Under the pieces are notes generated by a model. It was given only the letters and a program-made list of their open reading frames with translations. It had not been told where the DNA came from and did not search any database. Below are positions 53,808-62,064 of a stretch of 64,000 nt of DNA, piece after piece. Position 1 is the first letter of the stretch. The number at the start of each line of letters is the position of its first letter. The DNA lies in NCBI RefSeq assembly GCF_947495255.1, contig NZ_CANLYI010000004.1, positions 186,001 to 250,000 of the forward strand, given 5' to 3'. The DNA is from an uncultured Winogradskyella sp. GTDB lineage: Bacteria; Bacteroidota; Bacteroidia; Flavobacteriales; Flavobacteriaceae. The position numbers were made by a program, and so were the translations under genes.

Positions 53808-56222
53808 ATGAACAAAATTTCAGTATTAATTCTATCACTATTTTTAATATTTTCTTGCGAAACGGAAAAAACCGAAGGTAATCAATCGCGCAGTAAAACC
53901 AACTTAAATAATCATTGGCAATATTCAGAAAGCGATATAAAGGATATTAGTCAGATAAAAGATAAGGGTGTATGGCAAAATATAAATTTACCACATACTT
54001 GGAATGCCGTAGACGCAACTGATTTAGATCCAGGTTATAGAAGAAGCACTAGTTGGTATAAAAAAGACCTAGAAATACCATCAAAAGTATCTAACCAAAT
54101 TTATCAACTCTATTTTGAAGGCGTAAACATTACAAGTGAAGTATACGTTAATGGGAAGAAAATGGGCAGCCATTTAGGTGGTTATTTAGGTTTTAATATC
54201 GATATTACTGAAGCTGTTACAACAGGTTCTAATGAAATTATGGTGAGAGTTGATAATAGTTATAATCCTGAAATTATTCCTTCTCAAAAAAATGATTTCT
54301 TCATTTTTGGTGGTATTACAAGAGATGTTTGGTTACAAACATTGCCAGTTCAACATATAACTGATTTAAAAATAACGACACCCAACGTTTCTAGTGATAG
54401 TGCAGAATTAAATACAATTGTTTCTATTGCAAATGCTATTGATAATAGCTCATGCAAAGTAAGAGCAAGTTTAATTGATAACGAAGGGCTTAGGGTCAGA
54501 ACAGATATTTTCGATATAGTCAATGAGACTTCTAAAATTCAATTTAAAGACATAAAAAACCCAAAACTTTGGGATACAGATAGCCCTAATTTATACACTT
54601 TAAAAGTTGAACTCATCGAAAATGAAATCATAAAAGATGAGTTTTCTGAAAATTTTGGCTTTAGGTGGTTTGAATTCAAAGAGCATGGTGCCTTTTATCT
54701 CAATGGGAAAAGATTATTGTTAAGAGGAACGCATAGGCATGAAGAGCACGCAGGTGTTGGTGCTGCGATGAGTAATGAACAACATCGCAATGATATGGAA
54801 CTCATAAAAGAAATGGGAGCCAATTTTGTGCGTCTAGCTCATTATCCTCAAGACCCAGAAGTATATAAGGCATGCAATGAGCTAGGAATATTAGTTTGGG
54901 ATGAGCTACCATGGTCTAGAGGAGGTTTGGGTAATGGTCGTTGGAAACAAAACACCAAAACAATGCTAAAAGAAATTATAGAACAAAATTATAATCATCC
55001 TAGTATTATTATTTGGTCGTTAGGAAATGAGATTTATTGGTTGCCAGATTTTGAGAATGGAGATGATGTAGAAAAAATAAATTCTTATTTAAGTGAGCTA
55101 AATGATTATGCTCATCATTTAGATCCATCTCGAAAAACTGCAATTAGAAAATACTATGAAGGAGCAAATATTGTCGATGTTTTTTCTCCATCAATTTGGT
55201 CGGGTTGGTACTCGGGTAGTTATAAGAGTTATCAAAAAGCAATTGATCAATATAAAGCTGAGTATAAACATTTTTTACATGCAGAATATGGTGGGTCCAG
55301 TCATTTAGGTCGTCATACTGAAAATCCTATAACTGGTGAAGGAAAAATTAATGCAGATGGTTGGGAGGAGGCTATTGTACAAACAGATGTTGCAAATATT
55401 GCCCAAATTGGAGATTGGAGCGAAAATTATATTGTAGATCTATTTGATTGGCATTTAAGAATTTCTGAAAACGATTCTACATTCATCGGTAATGCACAAT
55501 GGGCTTTTAAAGATTTTGGAACTCCACTTAGACCCAATAATGCTATTCCTTATATAAATCAAAAAGGTATTGTAGATAGAGCTAATAATCCTAAAGATGC
55601 TTTTTACGTATTTAAGAGTTATTGGAATAAAACAGATCCATTTACCTACATAGAATCGCATACTTGGACAGAAAGACAAGGACCAAAAGACGAGTCTAGA
55701 GATATTAGTGTATATAGTAATTGCCCAGAAGTTGAACTTTTTTTAAATGGAAAAAGTTTAGGGACTAAACAACGAAATACTAAAGTATTTCCAGCAATGG
55801 GTTTAAATTGGGCATTAAATTTTAATGAGGGTGAAAATACATTAGTTGCAATTGGTAAAACTAAAACTGGTAAAACAGTTAAAGATAGTCTTGTGGTTAG
55901 TTATAGATACACTAAAAATCTAAAACCAAAAGAATTAAAGTTAGAATATAAACGACTTGAAAATGGTAATTATTTAATTACTGCTACTGCTATTGATACA
56001 AATAACTTACGCTGTTTAGATTACGAAGACAAAGTTTACTTTCAATGTTTATCTGGAGGAGAATTGCTACGGTATCAGGGAACTCCATATGGATCAGATG
56101 TTATTGATATGGCAAATGGAAAAGCAAGTATTGAGTTAATCCCAAATAAAAACACATCAACTATAAATGTAACAGTTTTAAATCAAGACTTTAAAGGGAC
56201 TTATTTAGAAATAAAATTGTAA
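53808..56222 (+). CDS. GH2 glycoside hydrolase (beta-glucuronidase or beta-galactosidase type)
   Basis: An 804-residue lipoprotein enzyme (signal MNKISVLILSLFLIFSC). The three N-terminal beta domains start LNNHWQYSES and INLPHTWNAVDA; the barrel has RGTHRHEEHAGVG, the acid/base Glu408 in IIWSLGNEIYW and the nucleophile Glu493 in FLHAEYGGSS. A C-terminal sandwich follows from about 620 (VELFLNGKSLG). The family covers beta-glucuronidase, beta-galactosidase and others. In this locus a beta-glucuronidase giving free glucuronate to UxaC is the best guess. It ends 138 bases before the second att repeat, the last gene of the island. Confidence 0.9.
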   Translation: MNKISVLILSLFLIFSCETEKTEGNQSRSKTNLNNHWQYSESDIKDISQIKDKGVWQNINLPHTWNAVDATDLDPGYRRSTSWYKKDLEIPSKVSNQIYQLYFEGVNITSEVYVNGKKMGSHLGGYLGFNIDITEAVTTGSNEIMVRVDNSYNPEIIPSQKNDFFIFGGITRDVWLQTLPVQHITDLKITTPNVSSDSAELNTIVSIANAIDNSSCKVRASLIDNEGLRVRTDIFDIVNETSKIQFKDIKNPKLWDTDSPNLYTLKVELIENEIIKDEFSENFGFRWFEFKEHGAFYLNGKRLLLRGTHRHEEHAGVGAAMSNEQHRNDMELIKEMGANFVRLAHYPQDPEVYKACNELGILVWDELPWSRGGLGNGRWKQNTKTMLKEIIEQNYNHPSIIIWSLGNEIYWLPDFENGDDVEKINSYLSELNDYAHHLDPSRKTAIRKYYEGANIVDVFSPSIWSGWYSGSYKSYQKAIDQYKAEYKHFLHAEYGGSSHLGRHTENPITGEGKINADGWEEAIVQTDVANIAQIGDWSENYIVDLFDWHLRISENDSTFIGNAQWAFKDFGTPLRPNNAIPYINQKGIVDRANNPKDAFYVFKSYWNKTDPFTYIESHTWTERQGPKDESRDISVYSNCPEVELFLNGKSLGTKQRNTKVFPAMGLNWALNFNEGENTLVAIGKTKTGKTVKDSLVVSYRYTKNLKPKELKLEYKRLENGNYLITATAIDTNNLRCLDYEDKVYFQCLSGGELLRYQGTPYGSDVIDMANGKASIELIPNKNTSTINVTVLNQDFKGTYLEIKL

Positions 56223-56360
56223 AAGTTTATTTCGTCAATGATGCCCTAACCATTATAAAGAGATAATATTAATTAACACTTTTTTTGTGTTTTGAACTTA
56301 AGTCTATATTATGCAATGTGAGTCAATAATACGCTTTATTAGTCAAATAGTTTAAAAAGA

Positions 56361-56476
56361 AGTGGGACCACTGCAATAAAGACAAGCCTTTCGAGAAATC
56401 GAGAGGTTTTCTTTTTTTTGCACCAGTACAACATCTGTACAACAATTGGTGTTTCTTTTGTTTTCATTTATTCTTA
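56361..56476 (+). repeat. second copy of the 116-bp tRNA-derived direct repeat
   Basis: The sequence AAGTGGGACCACT then AATAAAGACAAGCC and the terminator, up to ATTTATTCTTA, repeats 24199-24314 with few changes (TT to GC after the core, TAT to GCA after the T tract). Upstream there is no tRNA sequence, so only the acceptor end and terminator were copied. It marks the right end of the PUL island and the left end of the mobilizable element. The 138 bases between the GH2 stop and this copy contain no gene. Confidence 0.9.
56387..56419 (+). terminator. duplicated tRNA terminator in the right repeat
   Basis: Stem CCTTTCGA/TCGAGAGG with GAAA loop (56387-56406), then TTTTCTTTTTTTT. It is identical in its stem to the terminator of the tRNA and isolates the mobile element from transcription of the PUL. 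Confidence 0.8.
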
Positions 56477-56486
56477 TCTTTAGAAT

Positions 56487-57167
56487 GTGGAACGATTAGG
56501 TGAAATATTCGCGAATTGGTTATATCAAAGTAGAAAGGAATTTAAACTTCTCTGGGTAAGATATGGCTTGTTAACCACTGACAAACTTTCTATTGTCGTT
56601 TTAATATTATTTTGCATAATACCATTAACGCTTTATTTTTTAATTTCTACTGTAGCTTATTCCTTGATGCAAATTATTGCAAGCTACATTTTCGTTACAT
56701 TATTATTTAGTTTGTCATTGTTGATGGTGATTACTTGGTTTAAATCTGAAGAATTGTTCAAAAACAATATACAAGGTTTTTCTTTTTTAATGTTGTCTCA
56801 ATCAAGAATCGATACCGTTTTTTTTGATTTTGATAATAATGATGTTGAGAATCTTTTGAGGTTAATCAATGGGCTCCCTGCAGTGCAAAAAATTGTAATA
56901 AGAGAAACTCCTAAGAACAAACAATCTGGAAACATTCGTTTTTTATTTACTTTTTTGGATTTGATAGTGCGTGGAGGGATCTTTAGAATGGAAACCAAAC
57001 CCAAAGAGTCATTAAATATCCTTATGTCGAAACGCTTTACGTTTCAAGACTCAGAAATAAATCAAAATACGCTTCCTTCGAGTTACTCCAAATGGTGTTC
57101 TGCGACCGAAGAAGGGAGTTATGATGATATGCGAAGGGACATTTCAAATGCGTTGGGTATCTCTTAA
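56487..57167 (+). CDS. membrane protein of unknown function at the end of the mobile element
   Basis: A 226-residue protein that I cannot assign. The start is a GTG at 56487, because an in-frame stop (TAG) lies only six bases upstream and the next ATG is inside the membrane region. Two hydrophobic helices (about 33-60 and 64-90) are followed by a soluble part of 130 residues with NDVENLLRLINGLPAVQKIV. It begins ten bases after the att repeat, so its natural promoter may be on the other side of the junction. Similar proteins are likely in other Flavobacterial mobile elements, but that was not checked. Confidence 0.6.
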   Translation: MERLGEIFANWLYQSRKEFKLLWVRYGLLTTDKLSIVVLILFCIIPLTLYFLISTVAYSLMQIIASYIFVTLLFSLSLLMVITWFKSEELFKNNIQGFSFLMLSQSRIDTVFFDFDNNDVENLLRLINGLPAVQKIVIRETPKNKQSGNIRFLFTFLDLIVRGGIFRMETKPKESLNILMSKRFTFQDSEINQNTLPSSYSKWCSATEEGSYDDMRRDISNALGIS

Positions 57168-57323
57168 TATTTATAATCTTTCAATTTATAGGGAAAACTT
57201 AGGGCAATCCTAAAGCAATCGTCATTTCTCTATTGTTTTTACTGTATTTAACGTCATATGTTTGTTCTGTACAATTAAAGTGAAAGGCCTTTTACTCATT
57301 ATTAATTCTTAAACATAAAGATT

Positions 57324-57623
57324 ATGAATGAGCAAGAAAATGTTGTGGAGTTATTGCAGGATATTAAAGGTCTGCTTTCACACAGCAAAAAAGTATTGAA
57401 TGTCAATGACCTTGTCAAATACACAGGTTTGTCCAAGAGTAAAATATACAAACTCTCGCAGTTAAAACTCATACCAACAGGCAACAACAAATACATCCGT
57501 CAACTATTCTTCAGTAAAGCAGAGATTGATGAATGGCTTTTAGGAGAACCCAATCTTTCTGATGAATTCTTGGAATTGCAGTTTAATAAACAGATGCTAC
57601 GAAATAGAAAATCAGGATTATGA
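57324..57623 (+). CDS. excisionase-like helix-turn-helix protein
   Basis: A 99-residue DNA-binding protein with an HTH_17 (MerR-like) domain: KKVLNVNDLVKYTGLSKSKI and YKLSQLKLIPTGNNKYIRQL, followed by FFSKAEIDEWLL. Such proteins are common in Bacteroidota integrative elements and act as excisionases or transcription factors. Its stop overlaps the start of the helicase gene by four bases (ATGA), so both are translated together. The 156 bases upstream include a plausible promoter region for the element's replication and mobilisation operon. Confidence 0.85.
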   Translation: MNEQENVVELLQDIKGLLSHSKKVLNVNDLVKYTGLSKSKIYKLSQLKLIPTGNNKYIRQLFFSKAEIDEWLLGEPNLSDEFLELQFNKQMLRNRKSGL

Positions 57624-58816
57624 ATGACGCAACATACATCCGAGTGGGAACGTCTTATTATAAATCGGTACAAGTGCCAACTATTGCTGGACATTTTAAT
57701 GAAATCATTGTACCATGGACTTTGGAAACAATTCGACAAGATCATGGAAGAAGTTTTATTGGTACCATAAAAAAATATGATGGGTTCACCTGTCTTCCAA
57801 GTCATATTGACTTTCAAAGGGAATGTTATGGTTTCTACAATACGTATGCTCCCTTGCCTCATAAACCTGAAGAGGGTGATTTTCCTTATACTTTAAAACT
57901 ATTGGATCATATTTTTGGTCAGCAGTTGGATATAGGAATGGATTATTTACAGTTATTATTCGAAAAACCCATCCAGATACTACCCATCTTATGTTTGGTG
58001 TCCAAGGAGCGTTCTACAGGTAAGACGACCTTTCTAAAATGGCTAAAAATGATTTTTGACAATAATTTGACTTATCTGACCAATGATAGCTTTAGTAGCC
58101 AATTCAATGCAGATTGGGCCAATAAGCTTTTGATTTGTATAGACGAGGTGCTTTTTAATAAAGAAGAATTGACAGAGCGGATTAAGTACTTGAGCACAAC
58201 CAATTTTAATAAAATTGAAGCTAAAGGAAAAGACAAAAGAGAAGTAGAATTCTTTGGGAAATTTATACTTTGTAGTAATAACGAGGATAACTTTATTAAG
58301 ATAGACAACAATGAAACCCGTTTTTGGGTATTGAGAATACCTTCTTTAAAAAAAGAGGAAACACGATTTCTTGAATACTTGGAATCCGAAATTGCTGCAT
58401 TTCTTTACCATTTACAACATCGTGAATTGATTAGTGTAAATAAAACTCGAATGTGGTTCTCTCCTTCGCAAATTAAGACCAAAGCTTTGGAAAACTTAAT
58501 GCAGAACAACCGAAACCGTGTAGAGAAAGAGCTTGCTAGTATTCTTCTTAGTGCCATGGAGACTTTGGAGACAGAAGAAATATGTTTATGTCCACTAGAT
58601 GCCCTTCAGCTATTGAGCCGCACACGTATCAAAACGGATCTTACCCAATTGAGACATATTCTTAAAAGGGACTGGAAGTTAGTGAATCAAGATAACTCGA
58701 TGTCTTATAGTAAATTAATGATTTGGCAAGACGGAGGATTGGGGTGGATGGATGCCAAGGGGCGATACTATTCTATACATAAGGATTTTCTAACGGAATA
58801 TTTCTGTGAAGCTTAG
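57620..58816 (+). CDS. primase-helicase type ATPase (phage/plasmid SF3-like)
   Basis: A 398-residue protein. An N-terminal domain of about 100 residues precedes a P-loop ATPase with Walker A SKERSTGKTTF (Lys135), a Walker B-like strand KLLICIDEVLFNK and the sensor region KFILCSNNEDNFIKIDNNETRFW. A C-terminal part of 150 residues may bind DNA. It belongs to the helicases that unwind the origin of small mobile elements. It overlaps the HTH gene upstream and is followed by the repeat-rich region, which is probably its target. Confidence 0.8.
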   Translation: MNDATYIRVGTSYYKSVQVPTIAGHFNEIIVPWTLETIRQDHGRSFIGTIKKYDGFTCLPSHIDFQRECYGFYNTYAPLPHKPEEGDFPYTLKLLDHIFGQQLDIGMDYLQLLFEKPIQILPILCLVSKERSTGKTTFLKWLKMIFDNNLTYLTNDSFSSQFNADWANKLLICIDEVLFNKEELTERIKYLSTTNFNKIEAKGKDKREVEFFGKFILCSNNEDNFIKIDNNETRFWVLRIPSLKKEETRFLEYLESEIAAFLYHLQHRELISVNKTRMWFSPSQIKTKALENLMQNNRNRVEKELASILLSAMETLETEEICLCPLDALQLLSRTRIKTDLTQLRHILKRDWKLVNQDNSMSYSKLMIWQDGGLGWMDAKGRYYSIHKDFLTEYFCEA

Positions 58817-59162
58817 AAAACGATGAAATGATGATAAAATGATGATGTGGAAATCTATTATTTACAGGTATTCCAAGAGGTTATGATCAGTTCTCGTAAA
58901 AAAGGCAGATGAAAAGAAAAACACATTACCATATTAGACTTTTTTTGATGAAACGATGACAGATAGTGCTAAAGCTAGTAAAAGCAAGGGATAAGGTTGT
59001 CATCAAACTGTCATCATTTTGTCATCAAAAAAATAATGATGACCGATTACTGTAAAAATACACGAATAGTGAAATGTGATTAAAACGATAATACCTAGAC
59101 CTAATAAGAATAGGTCTTGAGGGTGTTGTTATCATATAAAATATTTTAAAACATATTGGCTT
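58817..59162 (+). repeat. non-coding repeat-rich region, candidate replication origin
   Basis: This 346-base stretch has no gene but many copies of TGATGA and its complement. Three contiguous 11-base units, TTGTCATCAAA, CTGTCATCATT and TTGTCATCAAA, fill 58997-59029. Inverted-orientation copies (GATGA at 58822, 58830, 58841, 58947 and 58955; ATGATGACC at 59036) lie around them. The array between helicase and primase genes is typical of iteron origins. An inverted repeat AGACCTA/TAGGTCT (59097-59117) lies just upstream of the primase gene. Confidence 0.6.
59097..59117. promoter_or_regulatory. inverted repeat upstream of the primase-mobilisation genes
   Basis: AGACCTA (59097-59103) is inverted at 59111-59117 (TAGGTCT), with a 7-base loop. 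Imperfect symmetry extends outwards (GATAATACC on one side, GGGTGTTGTTATC on the other). It could be an operator, an oriT arm or part of the origin. Confidence 0.4.
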
Positions 59163-60023
59163 ATGAAAAGAAAAATAAACTGTGAAAGAGCCCGAGCTTT
59201 TTCCATCGAAAAAGCGCTGGCAAAACTCGGGCACTTTCCAAAAAAGACAACGGAAAAAGAAGCTTGGTTTCTAAGTCCTTTCAGGTCAGAAACCCAAGCC
59301 TCTTTTAAAGTTTCTAAAATAAGGAACCGATGGTATGATCACGGCGAGGGTGTAGGTGGAAACGTAATAGACTTGGTTTGCAGAATTTTAAAGTGTTCAA
59401 TTAAAGAAGCTTTGGTATTCTTGAGTGAAAATATAGCGACTAAATCACTCTTATTAGACGAAATTTCAAATGAAGAAGTTTCATGTATTGTAGTCACAAA
59501 CGTAAAGAAGATAACACATCCTGCTTTGATCCAATATTTAAATAATAGAGGTATTCCATTGAGAATTGCCAAATTCTATTGTAAAGAAGTTTGGTACATG
59601 TTTAATAACTCCAAGTTTTTTGCCATTGGTTTAAAGAACAATAAGGATGGTTGGGAATTGCGTAACAAGATTTTTAAAAATAGTTGCAGCCCAAAATTCT
59701 ATACATATCTTCAAAGAAATAAATGTCAATTAATCATGTTGGAAGGGATGTTCGATTTATTATCCTTGGCGGTTTTAAATGAAACACTATTAAAAGATTC
59801 TGATGTGTTGATTTTAAATTCCATTTCATTTATAAAAAATATAGAGACGAGAATTTTGAATTATCAAGCTGTTCATCTCTACTTAGATTGTGATTCAGCT
59901 GGACAAAATGCGGCTCAATATTTAACGACAAAATACAGTCATGTTAAGGACAAAAGTGACTTCTATAAAAACCTTAAAGACTTAAACGAATTTTTGTGCC
60001 ATGAGAAAAGAAGAAATCATTAG
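59163..60023 (+). CDS. CHC2/Toprim-type DNA primase of a mobile element
   Basis: A 286-residue primase. The N-terminal part has FRSETQASFKVSKIRNRWYD followed by GEGVGGNVIDLVCRIL, the CHC2-type fold seen in element-encoded primases without the cysteine set. A Toprim domain carries the catalytic glutamate in MLEGMFDLLSL (about residue 195) and the acidic motif LDCDSAGQ (about 240). It starts the element's own replication together with the helicase. Its end overlaps the start of the MobC-like gene by 23 bases. Confidence 0.82.
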   Translation: MKRKINCERARAFSIEKALAKLGHFPKKTTEKEAWFLSPFRSETQASFKVSKIRNRWYDHGEGVGGNVIDLVCRILKCSIKEALVFLSENIATKSLLLDEISNEEVSCIVVTNVKKITHPALIQYLNNRGIPLRIAKFYCKEVWYMFNNSKFFAIGLKNNKDGWELRNKIFKNSCSPKFYTYLQRNKCQLIMLEGMFDLLSLAVLNETLLKDSDVLILNSISFIKNIETRILNYQAVHLYLDCDSAGQNAAQYLTTKYSHVKDKSDFYKNLKDLNEFLCHEKRRNH

Positions 60024-60513
60024 TTCAGTTGATCAACAGAAGCAGGATCTAAAGATTCCTACTGAATTACTAAAACATTCTGATACTTTGGATTTGGATT
60101 TAAAAATGGATGCAACCGGTAGGGAAATTGTTTTGGGTAGGAATTCAAGATGTGTGTCTGTGGACACATTCTTGTTTGCTCCCGATGGTCGCAAAGAAAA
60201 AAAAGGAGTGTTTACGGCGAAAAAAGCCCTCGTTAAATTTAGATGTTCTGTATATGAGAAGAAGCTTTTAAGTATTAAAGCAGCAGCAGCAGGATTGAGC
60301 CTGAGTGAGTATATCCGACGTGCTGTATTTGAAAAGGAAATCAAAGAACGTTTTAAGGAAGAGCATATTGCAATCTATAAAATGCTCATTAAGTATCATA
60401 ACAATTTTAAGGCCATTGGAAATATGTACAGAAAACGAAATCCCAAGTTGACAGAAGCGGTCTATGATTTGGCGAATGAAATAAAGACTCATCTTAAAAA
60501 AATTCAACAATGA
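60001..60513 (+). CDS. MobC/MbpB-like relaxosome protein
   Basis: A 170-residue protein. The C-terminal part (about 75-165) has FRCSVYEKKLLSIKAAAAGL and SLSEYIRRAVFEKEIKERF, a ribbon-helix-helix pattern of plasmid mobilisation proteins that bind oriT and recruit the relaxase. An N-terminal region of 70 residues is unrecognised. It starts within the primase gene and its stop overlaps the start of the relaxase gene by four bases (ATGA), the usual MobC-MobA order. Confidence 0.78.
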   Translation: MRKEEIISSVDQQKQDLKIPTELLKHSDTLDLDLKMDATGREIVLGRNSRCVSVDTFLFAPDGRKEKKGVFTAKKALVKFRCSVYEKKLLSIKAAAAGLSLSEYIRRAVFEKEIKERFKEEHIAIYKMLIKYHNNFKAIGNMYRKRNPKLTEAVYDLANEIKTHLKKIQQ

Positions 60514-61379
60514 TAGGAAAGGGTAAAAGTATATCACATACCAAAGCATCGATGTCTTATGGTTGGAATCAAGAAAAGGATGCAGAAATTGTATTGAAAG
60601 AGTTTCTTCATGGAGATTCACCAGCTGAAATCACTCAAGAATTTAAAATGCTCCAGGACCAAAATTACCATTGCTCAAAAAACACGTTATCATTTGTAAT
60701 AAGCCCGACCATAGACGATGGGAAAAAATTGGATAAAGCGAAATTACATAACATCACAAAACAGTTTATCAACGAAATGAAGCTTCGAGAACGACAGGCT
60801 ATAGCTTTTGTTCATCAAGATAAAGATCACAAGCACATTCATTTGTATGTCAATCGTATTGATTTTAAAGGTGTAGCTTATAATGATAGTTTTATAGGAA
60901 AGCGAAGTCAATTAGCAGCAGAAAAAGTAGCTGAATATATGGGCTTAACTACGGTAAAGCAAGTGCAATTTGAAAAGGAATTCAATCTAAAAGAAATACG
61001 AACTGAAATCAAACGTAGACATGATCTAAGCATGAGACAGTTTAAACCGAAATCTTTTGATGACTATATAAAGGCAATGGAGACCAATAAGGTTAAAGTC
61101 ATTCCAACGATAAACAATCAAAACAAATTACAAGGGTTTCGGTTTGAATTTCAAGGACATAATCTAAAGGGCAGTGAAGTGCACCGAAACATGTCTATAG
61201 GTAATGTAGGGAAGCAAATAGCAGGCATTGAAGGTGCGCAAATCTTAAAGGGTACAACGGCAGGTGTTCAAATAGCAGGTAAAATGGTTGATCTCACGCC
61301 AAACATCGCTTTAAAATTGTCCAAATTCATATTGAAAAAAGTAATTAAGAAGGCGATACAAATAGGCACTTCATATTAA
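60510..61379 (+). CDS. MobA-type relaxase
   Basis: A 289-residue relaxase/mobilisation nuclease. The N-terminus ISHTKASMSYGWNQEKD carries the possible catalytic tyrosine. The metal motif is HQDKDHKHIHLYVNRI (three-histidine HxH cluster), and a later RRHDLSMRQFKPKSFDDYIK segment is typical of the Bacteroidota mobilisation relaxases. It nicks oriT to start transfer by a helper conjugative element, since no conjugation genes are visible. It is followed 17 bases later by a small coiled-coil protein. Confidence 0.85.
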   Translation: MIGKGKSISHTKASMSYGWNQEKDAEIVLKEFLHGDSPAEITQEFKMLQDQNYHCSKNTLSFVISPTIDDGKKLDKAKLHNITKQFINEMKLRERQAIAFVHQDKDHKHIHLYVNRIDFKGVAYNDSFIGKRSQLAAEKVAEYMGLTTVKQVQFEKEFNLKEIRTEIKRRHDLSMRQFKPKSFDDYIKAMETNKVKVIPTINNQNKLQGFRFEFQGHNLKGSEVHRNMSIGNVGKQIAGIEGAQILKGTTAGVQIAGKMVDLTPNIALKLSKFILKKVIKKAIQIGTSY

Positions 61380-61396
61380 ATTAAAAAGATAGAATC

Positions 61397-61708
61397 ATGA
61401 AAAAACTAGAAGAACAAATGACACTAATGGTTAATGAGATTAACGATTTTAGAAATGGTGTAGAGCAGTTAGAAAAAATAAAGGATCAATTGAAAGCAAC
61501 CAAAATCAAAATGGATTTAGCAGACTATAAAACTACTATTGAAATCCATAAGCAGCAAATGACATCTTGCTTAAAATCTATAAAAAGCTTTGAAAACCGT
61601 TTTGAGAATACGATTATGCAGGCTAAAATTTATCCGAACTGGGCTGTGGTGATGTTCGTTGTTAGTGTTATAGGCAATGTAGTACTAGTTTTATATCTGT
61701 TTATGTAG
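61397..61708 (+). CDS. small coiled-coil membrane protein
   Basis: A 103-residue protein. Residues 1-75 form a charged helix (MKKLEEQMTLMVNEI and further heptads) and the C-terminus is one membrane helix (WAVVMFVVSVIGNVVLVLYL). It closes the mobilisation operon and converges with the HEPN-linked gene, with 19 bases between the stops. Many mobilisation operons end with such a small helical protein; its function is unknown. Confidence 0.65.
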   Translation: MKKLEEQMTLMVNEINDFRNGVEQLEKIKDQLKATKIKMDLADYKTTIEIHKQQMTSCLKSIKSFENRFENTIMQAKIYPNWAVVMFVVSVIGNVVLVLYLFM

Positions 61709-61727
61709 TAATTCACATTAATATAGG

Positions 61728-62054
61728 TTATCTTATTGAGTCTTTATGCTTCAATAAAATATTCACATTATCTAAAAACTCACCTTCATCAAAGGGCAGT
61801 AATTTATTGGCTAATTGTAAGGTCTTACGAATATCCAATCCATCATCTTCAGTTCCATTAGAGTTATTGACATGACTGGCCATTATACAGACATTAATTA
61901 ACGATTCAATGGTAATAAATAAATCGAGATAGCCGTCGAACTGTAAAAAAGAGGCTTTAAACTTACCCGTTTGTACATTAGAAGGTTCTAATGTTATTAA
62001 TTTATATTTAGCTGATCTTATCAGCTTTTCAAGGTCTTTTCTTTTTGGTTTCAT
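61728..62054 (-). CDS. small protein sharing the C-terminal domain of the HEPN protein (copy 3)
   Basis: The frame is open from 62153, but the ATG at 62054 is chosen (108 residues) because the longer form would overlap the preceding gene by 89 bases. It has a basic head (MKPKRKDLEKLIRSAKYKLI), then a helix YLDLFITIESLINVCIMAS and a second helix TLQLANKLLPFDEGEFLDNV. Both match the C-terminal domain of the HEPN protein (residues about 300-385) and the gene before it. The domain is not known to me. It is the last gene of the operon. Confidence 0.65.
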   Translation of the reverse strand: MKPKRKDLEKLIRSAKYKLITLEPSNVQTGKFKASFLQFDGYLDLFITIESLINVCIMASHVNNSNGTEDDGLDIRKTLQLANKLLPFDEGEFLDNVNILLKHKDSIR

Positions 62055-62064
62055 ATCGTCGTAT

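Noticed and set aside
26047..56222. Reading the locus as an alginate or pectin PUL
   Set aside because: KduI/KduD and a PL14-like lyase occur in such loci, but there is no PL7, PL17, KdgF, PL1, PL9, PL10 or GH28, while GH88, GH2, UxaC, UxuA and the PL28-like domain point to glucuronate.
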